From: a virus
Length of the DNA stretch: 64,000 nucleotides
Strand: one strand, 5' to 3'
IMG/VR virus record: IMGVR_UViG_3300023112_000012
Location: 1 to 64,000 of that record
Shown here: piece after piece, positions 22,295 to 30,393 of the stretch
Numbering within the stretch: the first letter of the stretch is position 1
How the letters are laid out: every line of letters starts with the position of its first letter
Notes under the pieces: generated by a model
Seen by the model: the letters and a program-made list of their open reading frames with translations, nothing else
The model's database searches: none
Told to the model about the DNA's origin: nothing
Program-made: the position numbers and the translations under genes

Positions 22295-23764
22295 TTATGT
22301 TTTTATTTCTTTTTCATATACTGGATGTTGTTCCATTTCATAAAAGTCCTTTCTTTTTATGTAATGATTATACAAATATCCATATGGTGAATAATTATTA
22401 TTATATTCTATTTTATCGACTATTTCCCATACAGTTGCTTTGTCTTTAGATTCGTGTTTACGCATGAGACGACCAATTGACTGAATACAAGTATAATTCT
22501 TTATTCCTGGTGATTCAGTAAAAATAGATGTATGTATATTTTTAACAGATTCTCCAGTACTGAACACTCTATAACTAGCAACTAAAATACAATCTACATT
22601 TTCTTCTAATGTTTTTTTTATTTCTTCTCTTGATTTTGTTAAAATAGATCCATCTATATACATAATATTCTTATTTGGAAATTTTTTCTTAAGTATTCTA
22701 ACAATACTCTTTCCGTATTTTATTAATTTAAACAAACATAAAACATTTTGTTTGTCATATTTTTCAATGATCTGTGTTATTACTTTCTTTTTCTTGTCAT
22801 TTTGATTAACAAAATAACATTCATCTTGATAATTCATTTTTTGATATACTTTTGGATAATTTAATATTAGACTTTTTATTTCAATATCAGGAGCAAATCC
22901 CATATTTATTAATTCACGTTGACTGACACTATAAGTTAATTTACCAAGTAACCCAGTTATTACTTTTGAGTTTAGATCATCTAATGGCATTGTTCCAGTA
23001 ACTCCAGATTTATATTCTGCATTAATACATTTTTCTAAAATTTTCTTTTTTAAAACAGGACTTTTTGCTCCATGACATTCATCCACTAAAACCATTTCAA
23101 ATTGATCTAGAAAACTAGATGGTTTATTCTGTAAACTCTGCCAAGTTGTTAGAAGACAACTTTCATCAAATTCATCAAACTTTTCTTGTTCACTATTTAA
23201 CTTTCTTACTAGTTTTCCTATAATGATTTTATCATTTGTTTCTGCATATTCTATAAAATTTCCATAAATTTGATTAACTAGATTAATACTTGGTACAATT
23301 ATCAATGATTTTTTTGATTTGTCCTTTCTTATTAATTTGAAAAACATTATTAAAATATAAATTATCAATGATTTTCCAGAACTCGTACATGACAAAACTG
23401 TCTGTTGTTTATTTCTAATTACTTTCATTATTGAATCTTTCTGAAAAAATCTAGGAGTTAGAGAAGGTTTAACCACTTCAATCAACTTATCATATTGTTC
23501 ATCAGTAAACTTGTTTCTTGTCTTTAATTTATCATCTAAAACAAAAGATATACCCACTGACAAGCAGAAATCAATCAATTCACTCAAAAGTCCTTTGTAA
23601 AGATATTTGTCTCTGTATAAGAACTTATAAGTCTTTGTTACTTTCTTTCTGTTTTCCCATGTTTCATATGTATGTGTGAATTTGTTTTTGATCAGACGAA
23701 AAGTTTCATTTGAAAGTGTTTTCAAAGAAATGAAAACGTTGTTGTGATAGTTGATATGTAGCAA
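22295..23764 (-). CDS. uvsW: ATP-dependent helicase UvsW
   Basis: 489 aa (T4 UvsW 503 aa). TTG start at 23764 with GGAGG nine bases upstream. SF2 motifs: Walker A CTSSGKSL, Walker B LVDECHGAKS, motif III GVTGTMP, motif VI QSIGRLMRKHES. UvsW unwinds branched DNA and R-loops at the switch to recombination-dependent replication. A leftward TATAAATA lies 29 nt ahead, matching late expression of T4 uvsW. Confidence 0.85.
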   Translation of the reverse strand: MLHINYHNNVFISLKTLSNETFRLIKNKFTHTYETWENRKKVTKTYKFLYRDKYLYKGLLSELIDFCLSVGISFVLDDKLKTRNKFTDEQYDKLIEVVKPSLTPRFFQKDSIMKVIRNKQQTVLSCTSSGKSLIIYILIMFFKLIRKDKSKKSLIIVPSINLVNQIYGNFIEYAETNDKIIIGKLVRKLNSEQEKFDEFDESCLLTTWQSLQNKPSSFLDQFEMVLVDECHGAKSPVLKKKILEKCINAEYKSGVTGTMPLDDLNSKVITGLLGKLTYSVSQRELINMGFAPDIEIKSLILNYPKVYQKMNYQDECYFVNQNDKKKKVITQIIEKYDKQNVLCLFKLIKYGKSIVRILKKKFPNKNIMYIDGSILTKSREEIKKTLEENVDCILVASYRVFSTGESVKNIHTSIFTESPGIKNYTCIQSIGRLMRKHESKDKATVWEIVDKIEYNNNYSPYGYLYNHYIKRKDFYEMEQHPVYEKEIKT

Positions 23765-23792
23765 AATATAATACCTCCAATGTTACTGAAGA

Positions 23793-23800
23793 TATTTATA
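23793..23800 (-). promoter_or_regulatory. Late promoter (TATAAATA) of uvsW
   Basis: Exact leftward motif 29 nt upstream of the TTG start. Confidence 0.65.
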
Positions 23801-23846
23801 TTTTGATTATTTAAACAGAAATCAAGAATTATTTGACATTAAAAAA

Positions 23847-23922
23847 TGGAGCCTACAGTAGGGATCAAACCTACGACCTACAGGTTACAAATCTGTTGCT
23901 CTATCAACTGAGCTATGTAGGC
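23847..23922 (-). tRNA. tRNA-Thr (anticodon TGT)
   Basis: Cloverleaf by eye: acceptor GCCTACA/TGTAGGC, D arm GCTC/GAGC, anticodon stem ACAGA/CCTGT with loop TTTGTAA (A-C mismatch closing the loop), T arm GTAGG/CCTAC, encoded CCA. Decodes ACA, a codon favoured in AT-rich DNA. Confidence 0.9.
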
Positions 23923-23940
23923 ACCTAGTAACATTAAACT

Positions 23941-23969
23941 GCATAGTAACATAAATAGTGTTACTGTGC
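23941..23969. repeat. 11-bp inverted repeat between two tRNAs
   Basis: GCATAGTAACA/TGTTACTGTGC with a 7-nt loop (one G-T pair). It probably forms a hairpin in the tRNA-His to tRNA-Thr transcript; 'agtaaca' recurs beside it. Confidence 0.6.
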
Positions 23970-23977
23970 AAAAAAAG

Positions 23978-24051
23978 TGTGACTGAAGAGACTCGAACTC
24001 TCATTACTGGGACCACAACCCAGTGTCCTATCCAATTGGACGACAGTCACC
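23978..24051 (-). tRNA. tRNA-His (anticodon GTG)
   Basis: Acceptor GTGACTG/CAGTCAC with an extra 5' G, D arm GTCC/GGAC, anticodon stem CTGGG/CCCAG with loop TTGTGGT, T arm GAGAG/CTCTT. CCA is not encoded, so the host must add it. The discriminator base reads A rather than the usual C. Confidence 0.8.
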
Positions 24052-24072
24052 ATAATCAAACTTATTTATTTT

Positions 24073-24633
24073 TTATTCAAATTCAAAAACATCAACATCG
24101 ATCTCTTGCCAAACTTTTTCATCAACTTGATAAAATCTGAAAACAGATTCATCAACAACAACTTTAAAGTTTTCTTCATTATCCTTTTCAATAGAATCAG
24201 ATATTTCGCTCATGTAGTCTAAAAACTCTTGTGAAAGGTGTGTTGAACAATTTTCATCCAGATCAACATATCTTTCAAGCATGAGTTTTTTTGTTCCTTT
24301 GAGTGCTTTGTCTTTGCCTCTTGGAAGAAAGGTGATGATGATTAGATGTTTTCCGCCGTCTTTATCTTTATAATCTTCTCTATAATCAACAACTATTCCC
24401 TGTTTGAGTGACTTGGAGAAAAACAAATATGGTCCAAATGCATTTTTGAAAGATTTGATCTTATCGATAGATCTTTTGTAAAGTGTTTCAATTTCATTCT
24501 TAGATAGTTTGGATCTTTCTATTTGTCTAATTGTAGAATGTTTGGTTACAATCACTTTCTTTCCTTTGTGAGCAAATACAACTTCTGAACTTTCTTCTAA
24601 TTTGATTTTGTTTCCTTCTTTTATGATTTTCAC
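24073..24633 (-). CDS. Hypothetical protein
   Basis: 186 aa; GTG start after GGAGAATTTAA. Central part 'KHSTIRQIERSKLSKNEIETLYKRSIDKI ... GIVVDYREDY' loosely resembles DUF4258-like or RelE-like domains (H...R...), but without clear catalytic residues. N-terminus MKIIKEGNKIKLEESS resembles that of the 60877 gene (RKVIREGNEWKLVE). Confidence 0.5.
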   Translation of the reverse strand: MKIIKEGNKIKLEESSEVVFAHKGKKVIVTKHSTIRQIERSKLSKNEIETLYKRSIDKIKSFKNAFGPYLFFSKSLKQGIVVDYREDYKDKDGGKHLIIITFLPRGKDKALKGTKKLMLERYVDLDENCSTHLSQEFLDYMSEISDSIEKDNEENFKVVVDESVFRFYQVDEKVWQEIDVDVFEFE

Positions 24634-25118
24634 TTAAATTCTCCAATTTTATAAAAATGATCATAAAACTTCCTAACATGCTTATTATAAGATCTTTTCA
24701 CAAGATATAATCTATCTTTGATTTCTTCAAATCCTTCCTTTTCAAAAAAATAAGGATAATCATCTATTAGAATCATATCAGAATTGTTTTTCAACAAATC
24801 AACTTTTTCTTCAAAATTCTTTGTGAAAATGATATCATTGTTGAGAAAGAAAATCCTATCAAGAAACATCTTTGTCCAATATTCTCTGTCAGGCTTTCCA
24901 CATTGGTTTGTTAGAAAGGTTATGTGTTTCAAACCAATTCTGTTGATATCTGCAATAACATCTGGAAATGATGGACAATCATACAAATATTTCTTAGGAT
25001 CAATTTTCATTTTGTCCCATGCTTCTTTTGGAAGTTTCCAAGTTTGTATATTGTCAACTCCAAGTCCTTTGACAAAATCACGAATAACTCCATCAACATC
25101 AAAAAAATATTTTTTCAA
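24630..25118 (-). CDS. HAD-family phosphatase (nucleotidase-like)
   Basis: 162 aa; TTG start at 25118 with GGAGG upstream (the 25130 TTG lies upstream of that site). HAD motif I YFFDVDGVIRDF, motif II FLTNQ, motif III/IV MILIDDYPYFF. Likely a 5'(3')-nucleotidase or similar phosphatase acting in nucleotide metabolism. Start overlaps the preceding gene's stop region. Confidence 0.7.
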   Translation of the reverse strand: MKKYFFDVDGVIRDFVKGLGVDNIQTWKLPKEAWDKMKIDPKKYLYDCPSFPDVIADINRIGLKHITFLTNQCGKPDREYWTKMFLDRIFFLNNDIIFTKNFEEKVDLLKNNSDMILIDDYPYFFEKEGFEEIKDRLYLVKRSYNKHVRKFYDHFYKIGEFK

Positions 25119-25119
25119 A

Positions 25120-25428
25120 TCAACCTCCAAATATATCTTTCATTGATTTTTTGAATTCTTTTTCCAAGAATTCTTTTGCTTCTTTTTCAGTCATAACATC
25201 CTCAAATTTATAAGGTGTTACAGAAGGTTTTTTATCAACTGGTTCTAAAATCAATCTCACAACCATTTTATCACCATTGTAAAAATTGACATGACCAAAA
25301 ACCAATCGTTTTGCTAATGTTCTGTTAGTAAATTTTCCGTCTGCTATATCTTCTATATTTGCACGAAGATAAACAGATTTTCCAATTTCGAATTCTTCTG
25401 GAATGTTTGATGTATTTCTTTCTTTCAT
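25120..25428 (-). CDS. Hypothetical protein
   Basis: 102 aa; acidic N-terminus and a Lys/Glu-rich C-terminal helix (TEKEAKEFLEKEFKKSMKDIFGG). First gene after an early promoter, ahead of the HAD gene. Confidence 0.5.
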   Translation of the reverse strand: MKERNTSNIPEEFEIGKSVYLRANIEDIADGKFTNRTLAKRLVFGHVNFYNGDKMVVRLILEPVDKKPSVTPYKFEDVMTEKEAKEFLEKEFKKSMKDIFGG

Positions 25429-25453
25429 GATAACCTCCTAAATTTTAAAACAA

Positions 25454-25493
25454 CCTACAATTTAATTATAATTTATTTTTTTAGAAAAGTCAA
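25454..25493 (-). promoter_or_regulatory. Early promoter
   Basis: Minus strand TTGACT (25493-25488), 17 bp, TATAAT (25470-25465), leader GTAGGTTGTTTTAAAATTTAGGAGG. Confidence 0.7.
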
Positions 25494-25519
25494 GGATTAT
25501 TTTGTTTTTCTTTGTGACG

Positions 25520-25600
25520 CCATAGAGCAACTTTCACATTAAACCCTTACATAGACATTAAAAAAGTGTTTTTGTTTCTCAGAACGATAATATGACGTTT
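25520..25600. repeat. Dispersed non-coding repeat, copy 1
   Basis: Shares about 38 of 46 nt (core caactttcacat...catagacatt) with 61171-61217 in the same orientation, plus a later 'aacgat' block. No ORF. Lies between the dNMP kinase stop and the promoter of the next gene. Confidence 0.6.
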
Positions 25601-26140
25601 TTAGATGGTGTTTAGAATAGTTTTGATTGATTCATTTTCCATTATTTCACAATCTTTAAAAAATGGAATACATTTTTGAGCAAATGCTTCTGAACTGTGA
25701 TTTTTTAATTCATATCGCTCTGATTTATAATTACAAAATATAAATTTAGCACCACAATCAATTAAACAATTTACCTCGTTTGTAAATCTACAATCAGTTA
25801 TCAAAATATAATCCTCAGTTGATGAATTAATTTTTAACATCATTTTATTCACCCAGACATTTTTATCATAATTTCTCATTATATCTGTTCCAAGTCTGAT
25901 TAAAATTTCACGTCCAGAAAATTCACCACCAAAAAAAGAAAATGTTGATTTTTTGAATTTTTCATACTCCTCTTCCGTTTTTGGTGTCCATCCAATTAAC
26001 AACCAAATCATTTCACGCAATGCATCTGCAAATTTGATTGTTTTAACAGTCCTATCTTTCGATTCTAGATGTTTTTTCATCTCATTGGCTTGATAGTCCT
26101 TACCCGATCCAATTACGCCAATATATGCTATTATTTTCAT
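25601..26140 (-). CDS. Deoxynucleoside monophosphate kinase (gp1-like)
   Basis: 179 aa. P-loop IGVIGSGKDYQA at the N-terminus, then FADALREM and GREILIRLGTDIMRNYDKNVWVNKM, the substrate region of phage dNMP kinases. Phosphorylates dNMPs for DNA synthesis. T4 gp1 is 241 aa; this is a shorter type. In an operon with helicase and methyltransferase. Confidence 0.8.
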   Translation of the reverse strand: MKIIAYIGVIGSGKDYQANEMKKHLESKDRTVKTIKFADALREMIWLLIGWTPKTEEEYEKFKKSTFSFFGGEFSGREILIRLGTDIMRNYDKNVWVNKMMLKINSSTEDYILITDCRFTNEVNCLIDCGAKFIFCNYKSERYELKNHSSEAFAQKCIPFFKDCEIMENESIKTILNTI

Positions 26141-26149
26141 GCTTGCCTC

Positions 26150-27544
26150 CTAAATAAAATCTGGTAAAATCATATCATATGTATAAAGATGATCTTCTGA
26201 ATTATCTTCTTTATTTTCTAATATATTTTTTTTCATATATTTATTTGTCATTCCTACCATTTTTTTAATCATTTCATTTGCTTGTTTTTCTTTTCTTTTT
26301 ATATTTTTTAAAACTGTGCCTTCTTTGTGTGATATCACAAAATAAACATTAACTTTTCTTTGTTGTCCAAATCTCCAACACCTTCTTATTGCTTGATATA
26401 TTTGTTCAAAAGAATCTGATAAACCAGTAAACACTATATTATTACAATGCTGCCAGTTCATACCAAAACCTGCTATTTTTGGTTTAGTAACTAAACATTT
26501 TATTTTTTCTTTCTGAAATCCTAGCATTGATTCAACTTTATGTTTATTTTTGTCAGATCCCTTTATTTCAACTGAATCTATAATTTTATTAGATAATGTT
26601 TTTGATTCGTCATTTAAGTCACACCAAACAAGCCAATAATCACTAGATTTATTCACTAAATCAGCAGTATAATCAGTTCTTATATCAATTGTTGATTTTC
26701 TTGCATTTCTTCTTTCTGATAATGTTTTTGATGAATTGTCTAATATATATTCACCTGTAAAAATATCAATTCTTAAATCATCAGAATCAACTATTATTTC
26801 ATTTATTTCTAATTCTGGTAAATCATATCTATCATCTTCAAATCCTAATTCTTTTGGGTGTGTTAAAACACATCCCCATGTTGCAACCCACTCCCAAAAT
26901 TTATCTTGTGCATGTGGTTTTATTAACCATTTTTTAGTATCTCCAGCATCATTAAAAAAGAATGTTGATAACATATGTTTATATTGTAATACATCTAAAA
27001 ATTCAGAATGATTTCCAAGTTCCATATAATCATTAGGAGATGGTGTTGCAGTAAAACAGAATTTATACGAATATTTTTTAAATTTTTCAATAATCAAATT
27101 TCTATATTTTCCTGTAAAATTTTTTAAAATTGATGATTCGTCCAAAATAATGCAATCAAATTTATCAACTTCAACATTTTCAATTTGTTCATAATTTATA
27201 ATGTTAATTCCTTCTTTAAATCCATATCTAAGATTATTAATATTTAAATTTAATTTTTCTTTAGCTTCTCTAATAGTTTGTTCAGATACAGCAAGAGGTG
27301 CGAATATAATAACATTCACATTCTTTGTTTTGTTTATTATATTTGCTATTTCTAACTGAATTAAAGTTTTGCCTAATCCTGTTGATGCAAAAACAGCACT
27401 TTTACCATTTCTAATTGCCCATTTAATAATGCTTTTTTGAAAATCAAACAAAACAGGATTTATATCATCTAATTCAATATCAAATCCAGTATATTCAAAT
27501 TTTATTATTTTACTTTTTATGAAATCATTATAATTATTATTCAT
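26150..27544 (-). CDS. SNF2-type DEAD/DEAH helicase
   Basis: 464 aa. Walker A ASTGLGKTLIQL, Walker B CIILDESSILKNFTG, and C-terminal motif QAIRRCWRFGQQRKVNVYFV typical of SNF2-family translocases. Nine nucleotides downstream of a DNA methyltransferase gene in the same operon, an arrangement seen in several phages. May act with the methyltransferase in DNA modification, anti-restriction, or recombination; substrate unknown. Confidence 0.75.
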   Translation of the reverse strand: MNNNYNDFIKSKIIKFEYTGFDIELDDINPVLFDFQKSIIKWAIRNGKSAVFASTGLGKTLIQLEIANIINKTKNVNVIIFAPLAVSEQTIREAKEKLNLNINNLRYGFKEGINIINYEQIENVEVDKFDCIILDESSILKNFTGKYRNLIIEKFKKYSYKFCFTATPSPNDYMELGNHSEFLDVLQYKHMLSTFFFNDAGDTKKWLIKPHAQDKFWEWVATWGCVLTHPKELGFEDDRYDLPELEINEIIVDSDDLRIDIFTGEYILDNSSKTLSERRNARKSTIDIRTDYTADLVNKSSDYWLVWCDLNDESKTLSNKIIDSVEIKGSDKNKHKVESMLGFQKEKIKCLVTKPKIAGFGMNWQHCNNIVFTGLSDSFEQIYQAIRRCWRFGQQRKVNVYFVISHKEGTVLKNIKRKEKQANEMIKKMVGMTNKYMKKNILENKEDNSEDHLYTYDMILPDFI

Positions 27545-27553
27545 TTTAACTCC

Positions 27554-28483
27554 TTAAATAAAAGTAAATTCATCTGTATCATCAAATTTAGAAAGATTTA
27601 ATTTCATTTGTTCAAAATATTCTTTTTTTAATTCAATTGCTATTGCTTTTCTTTCTAAATTTAAAGCACAATAAGGTTCAGTTCCAACACCACCAAATGG
27701 ACTCAAAACAACATCTCCAGGATTTGAATATAACATTAAACATCTATGAATAGAATCAAGCTGTGTTGGACACATGTGTTTTGTGTCTCCTTCTCCTTTT
27801 TCTGCTCTATAATTTAATGTTTTTGTTTGTCTAACATCCATCCAAACTGGGCTAGCTAATCTTCTCCAAAAATTATGAGAATATTTTATATCATCTTTAT
27901 CAAATTCTGGAGGATTACTTCCTGGATATTCTAAATTACAAAATCCATCTTTATGTGATACAAAGTTTTCATTATCTCCTCTTTTTTTCATTGTGATTAT
28001 ATAATCAGGTAATCCAGATCTACAAACACTTGAATCTTTTACTATTTGTTTATGAGCAAGTCCTATTGCTTTTGTTCTAACAGCCTCAATTAATGGATCT
28101 TTCCATATACAATGACGTGAATGATAAATCATATCATATTTTTGATGCATTCTTATTATTTCTCCAGGAAAATCTCTTAATCCCATAAATCCGTGTTTTG
28201 ATTTTGAATATGGTGTATCCATACAATGAATTGAAATAAGTCTACCAGGTTTTAATATTCTTTCTGTTTCTTTAATAATATAATCATAATGTGTAAGAAA
28301 ATCTAAATCATTCAATGAATTAGATATATCATGTATTGAATCTGTATAATTAAATAAATCAAAGAATGGTGGACTATAAACAATATAATCAATTGAATTG
28401 TCTGGAATACCTTGTAAAATTTTACAAGAATCACCATTGTAAATAGAATAATTTTCTGTAATTTTTTGATCAATAACTTTCAT
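27554..28483 (-). CDS. DNA methyltransferase (N6-adenine or N4-cytosine type)
   Basis: 309 aa. Motif IV DYIVYSPPFFDLF near residue 35, and SAM motif PFGGVGTEPYCALNLERKAIAIELKKEYF near the C-terminus: the beta-class order (catalytic before SAM motif). N4 or N6 target cannot be told apart. First gene after an early promoter. No linked restriction gene; probable defence or regulatory modification. Confidence 0.8.
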   Translation of the reverse strand: MKVIDQKITENYSIYNGDSCKILQGIPDNSIDYIVYSPPFFDLFNYTDSIHDISNSLNDLDFLTHYDYIIKETERILKPGRLISIHCMDTPYSKSKHGFMGLRDFPGEIIRMHQKYDMIYHSRHCIWKDPLIEAVRTKAIGLAHKQIVKDSSVCRSGLPDYIITMKKRGDNENFVSHKDGFCNLEYPGSNPPEFDKDDIKYSHNFWRRLASPVWMDVRQTKTLNYRAEKGEGDTKHMCPTQLDSIHRCLMLYSNPGDVVLSPFGGVGTEPYCALNLERKAIAIELKKEYFEQMKLNLSKFDDTDEFTFI

Positions 28484-28518
28484 AATACCTCCTTATGAAT
28501 AAAATAAAAACTATCTAT

Positions 28519-28546
28519 ATTATACTTATTTTTTTCTATAAGTCAA
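28519..28546 (-). promoter_or_regulatory. Early promoter, class A
   Basis: Minus strand TTGACT (28546-28541), 16-bp spacer ending AATAAG, TATAAT (28524-28519). It overlaps the end of the ThyX-like gene. Confidence 0.75.
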
Positions 28547-29116
28547 GAACTTTTCATATCTTTTTTTGATATCACTCAGATCATAGTCTTTATATTCATT
28601 TCTGAATTGATTGAAAAATCCACAATTGTTCATTTCTGGACATCCAAACCTATACACACATTCAGGCACACAAACAAGATATAGTTCTGGTTCTTCTTCT
28701 TTGAATGTTTCTAGAAGTGATTTCCATGCTTCTCTAGTCTCTTTGTGTGATTGATTACATAACCGTTTTCTAGATATGTTGATGATTGCTTGTGCGTTTG
28801 CCTCACAATTGTGGTTAACTGGTGTGTCTTGTGGTGATTTGTCTCTGTTGTTGTTTGTTCTATCATTTCTTTGTGTGGATATGAAATGAATTGTCCCAAT
28901 TGAATGTCTGCTGAAATGTGTTGCAATCCAACTTTTCAAACCTTTCCACGTCCAGTCTATTTTTAATTTCCTAATTGGTGAATGTTCTGCAATCAATAGA
29001 TTTAGTTTGAATTTTTTAGATGGTTCTTTATCAAGTGGTGATTTATTAACTGTGTTTCTTGCTGCTGAAAGAATACTTGTCCATGTGTTAGATATGTTGT
29101 TTAGAATGACTTTCAA
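28526..29116 (-). CDS. ThyX-like flavin thymidylate synthase-related protein
   Basis: 196 aa. 'ATHFSRHSIGTIHFISTQRNDR' corresponds to the RHR-type signature region of ThyX, and 'ISRKRLCNQSHKETREAWKSL...CVPECVYRFGCPE' to the C-terminal conserved block. ThyX makes dTMP with FAD. It lacks the exact RHRx7S spacing, so activity is not assured. Start ATG at 29116. Confidence 0.5.
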   Translation of the reverse strand: MKVILNNISNTWTSILSAARNTVNKSPLDKEPSKKFKLNLLIAEHSPIRKLKIDWTWKGLKSWIATHFSRHSIGTIHFISTQRNDRTNNNRDKSPQDTPVNHNCEANAQAIINISRKRLCNQSHKETREAWKSLLETFKEEEPELYLVCVPECVYRFGCPEMNNCGFFNQFRNEYKDYDLSDIKKRYEKFLTYRKK

Positions 29117-29140
29117 GTGTGTGCTCCTGTTGTTTGCTGT

Positions 29141-29296
29141 TCAAATGATTAAATTTCTAATATGATTATTTTTCATTCGTTTATATGCTCTAATACTGCT
29201 TCCTATATAAACTTTATTATTAACCAAATTAGTAATTTTATAAATTACACAAATTTCTTTTTTAATTATTTTTTCTAATAATTCTTGACTTTTCAT
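29141..29296 (-). pseudogene. Truncated GIY-YIG endonuclease remnant
   Basis: 51 aa, MKSQELLEK...VIYKITNLVNNKVYIGSS...YKR. This matches the first about 50 residues of the intact 264-aa protein at 56772 (same GIY-YIG region), then ends. It lacks the catalytic Glu and DNA-binding domain. ATG at 29296 with ACGGAG upstream. Confidence 0.7.
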
Positions 29297-29326
29297 CTTG
29301 ATCTCCGTATAATATATATAACTTAT

Positions 29327-29382
29327 AGGGTGTGTCACTCCGTAACACAAAGTTGAATGAATTCCAGTTCATTCAACACCCT
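29327..29382 (-). ncRNA. Three-way-junction element, copy 1
   Basis: On the minus strand three stems close without leftover bases: P1 AGGGT/ACCCT (29378-29382 with 29327-29331), P2 10 bp GTTGAATGAA/TTCATTCAAC with 6-nt loop, P3 7 bp GTGTTAC/GTGACAC with GGA loop, joined by TTT. Preceded on the minus strand by a 20-nt sequence identical to copy 2 (43301-43320). Confidence 0.65.
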
Positions 29383-29392
29383 TTCTATTATT

Positions 29393-29400
29393 TATTTATA
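29393..29400 (-). promoter_or_regulatory. Late promoter (TATAAATA)
   Basis: Exact leftward motif; transcription would start just before the three-way-junction element and read into the GIY-YIG remnant. Confidence 0.55.
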
Positions 29401-29413
29401 AAAACATATAGAA

Positions 29414-29442
29414 ACAAAAAAGGCGCCCAAGAAGGACGCCTT
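29414..29442 (-). terminator. Rho-independent terminator
   Basis: Minus strand AAGGCGTCC/GGGCGCCTT (9 bp, one G-T pair), loop TTCTT, followed by a T-run. Terminates the leftward structural gene 29472-30347. Confidence 0.85.
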
Positions 29443-29471
29443 ATATCGGAGAGTTGAGAGTTGGGTATTAA

Positions 29472-30347
29472 TTAAGCAGTAAATGTTATTGGTGGAGAAA
29501 CAACTTTTCTACCATCATCAAATTTAACAACAGCGTAAACAGTTGGTCCACCTGTGGCTTCTTCCACATCCACATCCACGGTTCCATCAAGCTCACTAAC
29601 AAGTAAAAGTGTTTGTTTTGCTTCTAATACTGCAAGAATATCACCAGCAGTTCCTATAGCTAAACTATCGCTTGTAGCAACAGGAACAATTCCTCTGTTA
29701 TCGCTAGAAATATAAAATTCTACAATACCAGCAGAATTAACTAGTGCATCACCAGCAGAATCAAGAAGTTGCATTCCTACATTAATTTTATCAGATCCTT
29801 CAGCGCCAATTGTCCATATAACAGCGTCTGCTACCACTTCATCAATTAAAGTAACAGTGATAGTGGTGATTCCCGTTCCGCTTGCAGGATCTTTTATAGT
29901 GCCAGAAAAATTCAATCTTGTTCCAAGTGTTTTTAAAAGTGCTTGTGGTTTGATGTAGAAAGTTGTTGTAGCAGCCGCAGTGATTGCTCCGACTGCAAGA
30001 GTGATTGTTTCATAGTCAGTTGTTCCAGCTGCATTCTGAACTTTGATTACAATAGTACTTCCCGTTGGTAGATCTTCACCAGTTGTAGTTGCATCTATCT
30101 TAAGAAGTTTTTCTCCTGTAAAACCATCCATATCGAAATCATACGCGGTGTCTCCTGCTGTAGATGCTAAAGACAGAGCATTAACAGGTTTTGTCCAATC
30201 AGTGTTTGCAACTAAAATACCAGCATCCACTAGATCTGAACCATAGTCTTCATCTAAATCAACTGAAACACCATCAGCAATAAATTTTGTTATGCCTGAA
30301 TATAAATCCAGCGTACAATCAATAAGTGTTGTGTAACTTTTTTTCAT
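29472..30347 (-). CDS. Probable virion protein (Ig-like, beta-rich)
   Basis: 291 aa. ATG 30347 with TTGGAGAAAAA upstream (the upstream TTG has none). Ala/Thr/Val-rich, beta-strand repeats (e.g. TITVTLIDE, ending VYAVVKFDDGRKVVSPPITFTA), typical of head-decoration or tail adhesin proteins. Higher G+C and different codon use than neighbours. It has a late promoter and its own terminator, so it is a single-gene, highly expressed unit. A precise match was not found by eye. Confidence 0.6.
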   Translation of the reverse strand: MKKSYTTLIDCTLDLYSGITKFIADGVSVDLDEDYGSDLVDAGILVANTDWTKPVNALSLASTAGDTAYDFDMDGFTGEKLLKIDATTTGEDLPTGSTIVIKVQNAAGTTDYETITLAVGAITAAATTTFYIKPQALLKTLGTRLNFSGTIKDPASGTGITTITVTLIDEVVADAVIWTIGAEGSDKINVGMQLLDSAGDALVNSAGIVEFYISSDNRGIVPVATSDSLAIGTAGDILAVLEAKQTLLLVSELDGTVDVDVEEATGGPTVYAVVKFDDGRKVVSPPITFTA

Positions 30348-30385
30348 TTTTTTCTCCAAAAATTTTAATTAGTAATTACCATCTT

Positions 30386-30393
30386 TATTTATA
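30386..30393 (-). promoter_or_regulatory. Late promoter (TATAAATA)
   Basis: Exact leftward motif 39 nt before ATG 30347, overlapping the stop of the gene ahead. Confidence 0.7.

Noticed and set aside
23941-23969. Hairpin as terminator of the tRNA operon
   Set aside because: The T-run lies before, not after, the stem on the transcribed (minus) strand.
29327-29382. Hammerhead ribozyme or plain terminator
   Set aside because: No hammerhead core bases, and no T-run follows; the three-way junction leaves too few unpaired bases.
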